Source: DASYAN01 sp036501345 (GTDB taxonomy: Bacteria; Chloroflexota; Ktedonobacteria; Ktedonobacterales; Ktedonobacteraceae). From it: a stretch of 18,117 nt of DNA. Location: contig DASYAN010000555.1 of assembly GCA_036501345.1 (NCBI GenBank), positions 1 to 18,117 of the forward strand, read 5' to 3'. Positions within the stretch are counted from its first letter, which is position 1; each line of letters begins with the position of its first letter. The notes under the pieces were generated by a model, which worked only from the letters and a program-made list of their open reading frames with translations, did no database searches and was not told where the DNA came from. Shown here in pieces: positions 13,104 through 18,117 of this stretch. A program made the position numbers and the translations under genes.

Positions 13104-15386
13104 TTATTCTTCCGCATCTAGGTGCTCGGCAAGCCAACATAAAACCCCCGGCGTATTGCGATCACCAATGACAATCTCCCGGAGCGCTTGGGCCATATCT
13201 TTGGTAATTGCTCCACCATGGGCAAGGGTATTGCGCTTCTCTTTGACCTTTCCGCTCTCTATTCGCTGCAGCTGTCCCCGAAACTCATCGATGTTGCTTC
13301 CCGATTGGCTGACCAGGGAAAGAAAGATGTTCCAGATGGCCGTTGCTTTTGCTTGCTGCTCCTGATAGGCAAAGACAACGGTCCCAAGCGTAAAGCCTGA
13401 CTTGCTTGCTGGATAATGAGATGGACACGGATTATACAGCCGTCGTTTGAGTTCGTATTCAAGTGCCCGACAGTATTGAATAGCTGGAGCAGCCCAATCT
13501 TGCAGTTCGACCTCTTGATAGTTCGCCCACACGTATTCTCCGCTGATCAGGGCATGCCTTGTTGTCTCTGCAAGGCTGCGGGTATGCTGTTTCCAATACC
13601 TGCCAAAAATCCAGCTTTCGAACTGCTCTTCAATCGGTTTTGTCTTGCCAAACAGGGTGACGTACTGTTCTGTCGCCCGGCCAATGCCCGTAAAAATCTG
13701 CTGGCGAATATGCTCGGCTCGCTCTTCATTCTTCATGGTTTCGGCCTCGCGTAAGCTGTCATCATTATATTGCCTGAGGGTCGTACTTTGTTGAACCAGT
13801 TGGGCTTGTGTTGTCGCTCGCAGAACAAATGGAGGGATAATTGACTGATCGATAGCATGGCAGAGCAGGGGATTCTTCATACAATCTGTTGCCACATTGA
13901 CGAGGTCGAAGACGCCTGGACCAATGTGAGGCTTGGGGCAGAGAAGAGTATGGGATGCAAGCACATGCTGGCTAGCATTGACCGTATCGGGATCAAGCCA
14001 GATTCCCTGACATGTTGGCGTTGGTCGTTCCGGTAGGTGGTGTGTCACATGATCGAGAATGGATCGCAGTCGCTGCTGGAGATCTGCAAAGGGCATGGTT
14101 GGGTCGAGGTGATAGAGATGAATGGACTGTGCCTCGTGGCCTCGGAAATAGCGTTTCCCGGTCCTGCGAATAGTTCGCGTGATGTGATGTTCTCCTTCGG
14201 GCTCAGCGATATCTGGAAAGAAAAGGGCACCCACCTGCGCTCCTAGCAAGGTCATATCACCCAACAGCTTTTTGATGGGTCCATGGGTATTGCTGGGATC
14301 ATTGCCCTCGAGATAGTATTTGGCATCCAAGACGACAGGAGGTTCCCGCCACACGAGGGTATCATCGTGACGGACTTCAAGCGGCCTTTCGCGCTCGATA
14401 GTGTAATCGGGTCGTGAAGATGGGCCATGCTCCCAGTCAGGCTCATATGTCGTTGAGGTATCAAGCTGACGATTATAAAGAAAGCGGAAGCGACGTTCCT
14501 GCCAGGTAAAGGTGAACTGGAGCAGGTCAGTAGCCACCGTCATATCTTGTGGTTGGATAGCTCCGTGCTCCTGCAAGAGATGGATGAACTCAAGGACGAT
14601 CCAGAGTTCATAGAGCCAAGCATCCGTCTTCTCATCGGTGCGTGTACTCGCTAGAGCTGTGGCCCGTTTCTCTGAGGCTCGACCAATGTGAAACTGGGTA
14701 AAACGTTGCCACCAAGCGATCAGATCACGATACGGATTGGGACCAGGCCGCAAGTGAGCCTCGACCTGTTGAACCAGTGCCGGGATGGAGGCGCGGCGTG
14801 CCTGATCAAGCAGCGCACGAGCATAGGAGGCTGCCAGTTCACGTTCAGCCTGTTCGTCAACGCTGACAAAGACCTGCTTTTCCTGGGTCCCTAAGGCTTC
14901 ATCTTCGAAAAGCTCTGCCATTGCTTGTTGGAGTTCCCGCCGATAGGCCAGCAAGATGGCAACGGTGAGCACATTTTCAGGCGTTTCCATACTTCGTTGG
15001 CGAAGACGGGTTTCAAATTGTTGTGGAGGCTGACCTGGTGAGTGGTTCCAGGAGCGTTCAATCGTTCGTGACCAGTCGATATCCCCACGTGTTGGAGCAT
15101 CCTCGTGCAGGCGGAGGTGATTGGTCTTGAGGCTCAATTGACGCCTGATCCGTGGCAAAATCGCTTCCAGGAGTTCGTTGCTCAGCGTCTGCAACTTGAT
15201 AGAGCGATCATACTGCTGGAGCAGTGGTATCTGAGGCAATGCACTTTTGGCGAAAAAGAAGCGAAATTGTCTGCGGAACAATGGCGCATCGTACTGAAGC
15301 AGTAAGCGGATAATACGCCGTTGCAAGTGCTGTGACCAACGTTGTGCCTGAGCATCATCGGTGCTCTTTCCCATGGTCTCAATCAT
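13104..15386 (-). CDS. McrC/DUF2357-like PD-(D/E)xK nuclease with C-terminal HEPN-like domain
   Basis: A 760-residue protein. Start ATG at 15384-15386, with AGGAAGG about 12 bases upstream; the in-frame ATG at 15371 is an alternative. The N-terminal 180 residues hold GDIDWSRTIERSW (101-113) and METPENVLTVAILLAYRREL (133-152), features of McrC-like and DUF2357-like proteins. The nuclease core follows: Glu260 in YELW, Asp327 in RPDYTIER, and Asp354 with Lys356 in VVLDAKYYLE, a full E-D-DxK set for Mg-dependent DNA cleavage. Residues 640-760 look like a HEPN-type helical domain: QYCRALEYELKRRLYNP, then KRNTLAHGG with an R718-x4-H723 motif typical of HEPN RNases. The gene lies 46 bp behind the McrB-like ATPase and ends the operon. 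Inferred role: effector nuclease driven by the AAA+ partner, perhaps with a second RNA-directed activity. Confidence 0.72.
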   Translation of the reverse strand: MIETMGKSTDDAQAQRWSQHLQRRIIRLLLQYDAPLFRRQFRFFFAKSALPQIPLLQQYDRSIKLQTLSNELLEAILPRIRRQLSLKTNHLRLHEDAPTRGDIDWSRTIERSWNHSPGQPPQQFETRLRQRSMETPENVLTVAILLAYRRELQQAMAELFEDEALGTQEKQVFVSVDEQAERELAASYARALLDQARRASIPALVQQVEAHLRPGPNPYRDLIAWWQRFTQFHIGRASEKRATALASTRTDEKTDAWLYELWIVLEFIHLLQEHGAIQPQDMTVATDLLQFTFTWQERRFRFLYNRQLDTSTTYEPDWEHGPSSRPDYTIERERPLEVRHDDTLVWREPPVVLDAKYYLEGNDPSNTHGPIKKLLGDMTLLGAQVGALFFPDIAEPEGEHHITRTIRRTGKRYFRGHEAQSIHLYHLDPTMPFADLQQRLRSILDHVTHHLPERPTPTCQGIWLDPDTVNASQHVLASHTLLCPKPHIGPGVFDLVNVATDCMKNPLLCHAIDQSIIPPFVLRATTQAQLVQQSTTLRQYNDDSLREAETMKNEERAEHIRQQIFTGIGRATEQYVTLFGKTKPIEEQFESWIFGRYWKQHTRSLAETTRHALISGEYVWANYQEVELQDWAAPAIQYCRALEYELKRRLYNPCPSHYPASKSGFTLGTVVFAYQEQQAKATAIWNIFLSLVSQSGSNIDEFRGQLQRIESGKVKEKRNTLAHGGAITKDMAQALREIVIGDRNTPGVLCWLAEHLDAEE

Positions 15387-15432
15387 TCCTGCTCATTTCC
15401 TTCCTGCAAAAAGAACATAGGCAATCTCTCCT

Positions 15433-17769
15433 TTACAACCCACGTTCAGCTTTAAATGTCCGCAGACGACGTGTGAATTGTGGCAAAGGAGAGATAGGGT
15501 AGTTCAAATGAAAAAGGTCGGTCAGGGCTGCTGCTGGGATCTCTGGCTGATCCAGGGCGGCAATGCGATCAATCTGAGCATCCGAAAGGTAGGGATGGTT
15601 CTCTTCATCATGGACACTTGCTAATGCGAGCAGTTGAGCGTAGAGACGCTGGGGTGTACTGGCCAGTCTCGCAAGCAACTGGTGATAGGCAGCGCTAAAC
15701 GCTGCTGGGTCAGTTGTCAGGTACAAGAACAGGCTTTCAATCTCATCTGGCAGCAAGACCTGGAGTTGATCAGCAATGGTCGAACAGAGAGCGGTATCCA
15801 GAGCATGCTCAATCCATGTCTCCTGTGTCGTATGTCCCTGAAGAATACCAGCAATCAACATCTGCCGAAGCAAGCTGATGGCCTGGGCTGTGCCTAATTG
15901 ACGGTAAATCCGAATGATTTCGAAGGTGCGCCAAGCCATATCAAAAGCTTCGCGGAAGGCGCTTGCTTCATCGTCCCAGAGCATGGAATAATGTCCTGAT
16001 GGTTCTGCACTGATGGTCACCACACCACTCCAATAGAGAGAACTTTCATGGCTTTCGATGCTGTTACTCAAGTGGCTGATTTTCTTGAGGGCTTTGTATA
16101 GGACAATGCCTTGTTCTGCTGCACGGTGTGCCCTGGTTGGCGGAGGAATTTCGATGAAAGAGAAGCGCCGTTTGAGAGCCTCGCTGATCTGGTTGAGATA
16201 ATTGCGATCAAAGCTGTTGAGTGTACCGATGATGCGAAAATCCTGCGGGATAGGCAGTTCTGCGCTTCCGCTCTCGATGGCAACACGCAGCACATCATGA
16301 CCGCCGAGCGCTGTTAAGGCATCTCCCAGGGCAAGATCGATGGGAGCACGGTTAAATTCGTCGATGACCAGCCATTGGCCTCTGAAGGTTCGGGCCATGC
16401 CGCGCTCAATGCCACTGGTTGTCGTGACACGGGTGCGCTGGAGCGTCAAGGTACTCCACTCTTCAGGACGATCACCTTGAAATGACCAGTTTTTGAGAAT
16501 GGTGGAGGTGAGATGACCAAACTGGACTTTGTAGATGACAGCACCATCTTTGCTCTGTGGGACAATGCCGCTAATCAGTGTTCGCGTGCTCCAATCATCG
16601 GTTGCAGTCACCAGACGTGTGGTATAGGCAGTTTCAGTTGTGAAGCTGGGAAAAGCTCCATCGTTTTCAGGAGCATGAACGGTATCGGCCTCTTTTGCTT
16701 CACTTTGCCAGAGTATTTCGGGAATGAGACGAGCTAACTCTGTTTTCCCTGTTCCTGGCGGGCCAGTGAGAATGACATGACCATCGAGCAAAGCGTAATA
16801 GAGATGTCGGATGACGGCTTCATCGATCAGAATGTGACGCTGTACTTCATGAATAAGATGTGTGAGGAGTGGCTCAGGTGTTGGCTTCAACGGCTCAGGG
16901 TCGATGAGCTGAGCAATCTCTCGTGATGGTGAGGCTGTTGCTCTGGATTGTGGGAGAGACCAGTTGTAGGTTTGCGTGCTTTCTTGAACCGCTGTCTTCG
17001 TCGGTTTGGTTGCTAAGATAGCTGAGTCATCTACCTCTTTCACCAGGACAGGTAATGATGCGGCGAATGATTTGGTAACCCAGAGACAAAAGAACTCAAT
17101 CCAATAGCGATGCATATGAAGCTGAGGTACTTGCTGACTAATAGCGGTTACAATGGCTTCAACTGTTCGATGATCAGCTGCCGTTCGTATTTCAATCGCC
17201 GTTGGACCGAGAGTGAGTCCTGGGGATTCCGGTACGGTCCCGGCTTTGATCAGCGTATGGAGGCCTTTGCGCAGGCTATCATAATAGATAATCGGTTGTT
17301 TTTCTGGGTCAAGCCAGAAGGCAAAGAGTGAAAGAATAAAGGGGCTTCTACTGGCAGAGACAATCATCGCGCCAGATTTGCCTTCATGTCGCAGTCTCTC
17401 ACGTTCCTTGAGCAAGAAATCATAGAATTCCTCAATGCGATCCCCAAGGGTCGCTTTATTCAAGCCATGTAATGTCTCTCGAAGGTGTTCTTCTGCCAAA
17501 GAGCTGGTTTCATTATGGTATTTATTTAATTTGTTGAGTTCCATCATGAAGCCAAAACTGGTTGCCCCCCAATCTTCATCGGATCGTAGCGTTTTTTCCA
17601 ATTGTGAGCAAAACGCTTTCATCGCAAGCTCTGCACGGACAAACCGCAGCGTGACATCTTGCAATTTCGGAATACTCGCATCTCGCTTGGTAGCCAGAGA
17701 AGACCATCGCTGTTGAAACTCTTGGTCTTCGAGATAGGCTTGAACTATATCAGGTAACGTTACTTCCAT
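15433..17769 (-). CDS. McrB-like AAA+ ATPase of a defence operon
   Basis: A 778-residue protein. Start ATG at 17767-17769, 15 bp after the DUF1998 gene's stop; the ribosome binding site (AGAG) is weak, suggesting translational coupling. The AAA+ module (about 300-600) is of the McrB/AAA_5 type: Walker A GPPGTGKT (336-343), Walker B WLVIDEFNR (466-474), sensor 1 IIGTLNSFDR with Asn518, and an arginine-finger region ALKRRFSF (531-538). The F-N-R after Walker B and the GTLNSFDR motif are close to McrB's signature. It may therefore use GTP or ATP. Residues 1-250 form an unfamiliar helical extension with SPFILSLFAFWLDPEKQPII (142-161), followed by a low-complexity linker (about 250-300). The C-terminal 180 residues are helical. 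Inferred job: a ring motor that recruits and activates the downstream nuclease. Confidence 0.85.
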   Translation of the reverse strand: MEVTLPDIVQAYLEDQEFQQRWSSLATKRDASIPKLQDVTLRFVRAELAMKAFCSQLEKTLRSDEDWGATSFGFMMELNKLNKYHNETSSLAEEHLRETLHGLNKATLGDRIEEFYDFLLKERERLRHEGKSGAMIVSASRSPFILSLFAFWLDPEKQPIIYYDSLRKGLHTLIKAGTVPESPGLTLGPTAIEIRTAADHRTVEAIVTAISQQVPQLHMHRYWIEFFCLWVTKSFAASLPVLVKEVDDSAILATKPTKTAVQESTQTYNWSLPQSRATASPSREIAQLIDPEPLKPTPEPLLTHLIHEVQRHILIDEAVIRHLYYALLDGHVILTGPPGTGKTELARLIPEILWQSEAKEADTVHAPENDGAFPSFTTETAYTTRLVTATDDWSTRTLISGIVPQSKDGAVIYKVQFGHLTSTILKNWSFQGDRPEEWSTLTLQRTRVTTTSGIERGMARTFRGQWLVIDEFNRAPIDLALGDALTALGGHDVLRVAIESGSAELPIPQDFRIIGTLNSFDRNYLNQISEALKRRFSFIEIPPPTRAHRAAEQGIVLYKALKKISHLSNSIESHESSLYWSGVVTISAEPSGHYSMLWDDEASAFREAFDMAWRTFEIIRIYRQLGTAQAISLLRQMLIAGILQGHTTQETWIEHALDTALCSTIADQLQVLLPDEIESLFLYLTTDPAAFSAAYHQLLARLASTPQRLYAQLLALASVHDEENHPYLSDAQIDRIAALDQPEIPAAALTDLFHLNYPISPLPQFTRRLRTFKAERGL

Positions 17770-17784
17770 ATATATCTCTATTCT

Positions 17785-18117
17785 TTATTCTTCAAGCTTA
17801 TTCTGGAAAAATGCTAGCGTGTCACGTTCAACGGTGGGCGTAAGCACTGAACGGTCCAGGTATCTATTACCGCGTTCGCAGGAGGTTTCGGGAATGAACA
17901 TGCAGGCATGGCAGGCGGCACCATGCAGGGTCTGGTCTTCTAAACTGATGTGCTCAGCACAGAGCGGGTCTGAGGCACAGTTTTGCAGGTCTTCTAATGC
18001 CCCAAAGATATGGAAACCAAGGTTTTTGCCCAGGCTGACCAGTCCTCCCAGCGTTCCTTCACTATCAGCAGCTGCCGTATAGAGCAGGATACCAGCCATC
18101 GCTCCTCCTTCTCTGTC
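17785..18117 (-). CDS. drmB: DUF1998 (DrmB-type) protein, C-terminal part, runs off right edge
   Basis: The last 110 residues of a protein entering from the right edge, ending at the stop at 17785-17787. It reads MAGILLYTAAADSEGTLGGL, CASDPLCAEH, then HGAACHACMFIPETSCERGN and RYLDR. The GILLYTA-DSEGTLGGLV opening, the Cys pairs (CxxxxxxC, CxxC) and the ETSCERGNRYLDR ending are hallmarks of the DUF1998 domain of DrmB, the helicase-associated DISARM component; the cysteines probably bind zinc. An ATG at 18099 is preceded by AAGGAGG, but the frame continues to the edge with matching sequence (DREGGAMAG), so I treat it as internal. DUF1998 also occurs in MrfA-like helicases, Druantia DruE and Dpd proteins, so the exact type is not certain from the tail alone. 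The gene symbol is tentative. Confidence 0.75.
   Translation of the reverse strand, partial: DREGGAMAGILLYTAAADSEGTLGGLVSLGKNLGFHIFGALEDLQNCASDPLCAEHISLEDQTLHGAACHACMFIPETSCERGNRYLDRSVLTPTVERDTLAFFQNKLEE

Noticed and set aside
13104..18117. Calling the operon a standard DISARM or standard McrBC system
   Set aside because: No DrmA, DrmC or methylase is visible, and McrBC does not normally include a DUF1998 protein; the window ends too early to name the type.
1..18117. CRISPR array, transposase, integrase or rRNA
   Set aside because: I looked for spaced direct repeats, DDE or tyrosine-recombinase motifs and rRNA signatures, and saw none beyond the protein-coding repeats described.

Overview
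The window looks like a chromosomal accessory region of a Ktedonobacteria-like member of the Chloroflexota. This is inferred from gene style, not proven: a secreted blade-repeat propeller protein, a cupredoxin of the class's usual lipoprotein style, a LAL/AfsR-like TPR regulator remnant, and many stand-alone enzymes next to MarR- or TetR-like operators. Base composition is moderate, with an AT-rich islet near 2.7-3.3 kb and a stretch with strongly C-ending codons at 11.6-13.1 kb.

Left part (1-3.5 kb): the N-terminus of an unknown minus-strand gene, a secreted protein with seven blade repeats, then a lone 3' half of a tRNA (probably tRNA-Arg, minus strand) that looks like an attachment-site scar. 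Two small unknown plus-strand genes follow, the second AT-rich with a proline-rich tandem repeat. Three start regions here (left-edge gene, propeller, first small gene) share one promoter-like layout: paired AGTTGTYCC boxes 20-21 bp apart, then AGTATnCTT about 31 bp downstream.

Middle part (3.5-13.1 kb): metabolic genes and debris. Intact genes are a beta-hydroxyacid dehydrogenase, a PLP-dependent group II decarboxylase, an FAD-dependent monooxygenase, a small membrane protein, an ECHDC3-like crotonase divergent from a MarR regulator with a clear palindromic operator, and an MBL-fold hydrolase behind the MarR gene. Between 8.08 and 9.71 kb lie five truncated genes (cupredoxin N-half, TPR-regulator C-terminus, ICMT-like methyltransferase C-terminus, AraC C-terminus, aldo/keto reductase N-terminus). 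A frameshifted ABC-ATPase tail lies at 4.6-4.75 kb. The region has been repeatedly broken and rejoined.

Right part (13.1-18.1 kb): the most interesting unit, a tight minus-strand operon running in from beyond the right edge. In transcription order it holds the C-terminus of a DrmB-type DUF1998 protein, a McrB-like AAA+ ATPase with a long N-terminal extension, and a McrC/DUF2357-like PD-(D/E)xK nuclease with a C-terminal HEPN-like RxxxxH domain. I read it as part of an antiphage defence system combining a DISARM-type component with a McrBC-like motor-nuclease pair. The helicase (DrmA-like) and any methylase, if present, would lie beyond position 18117.
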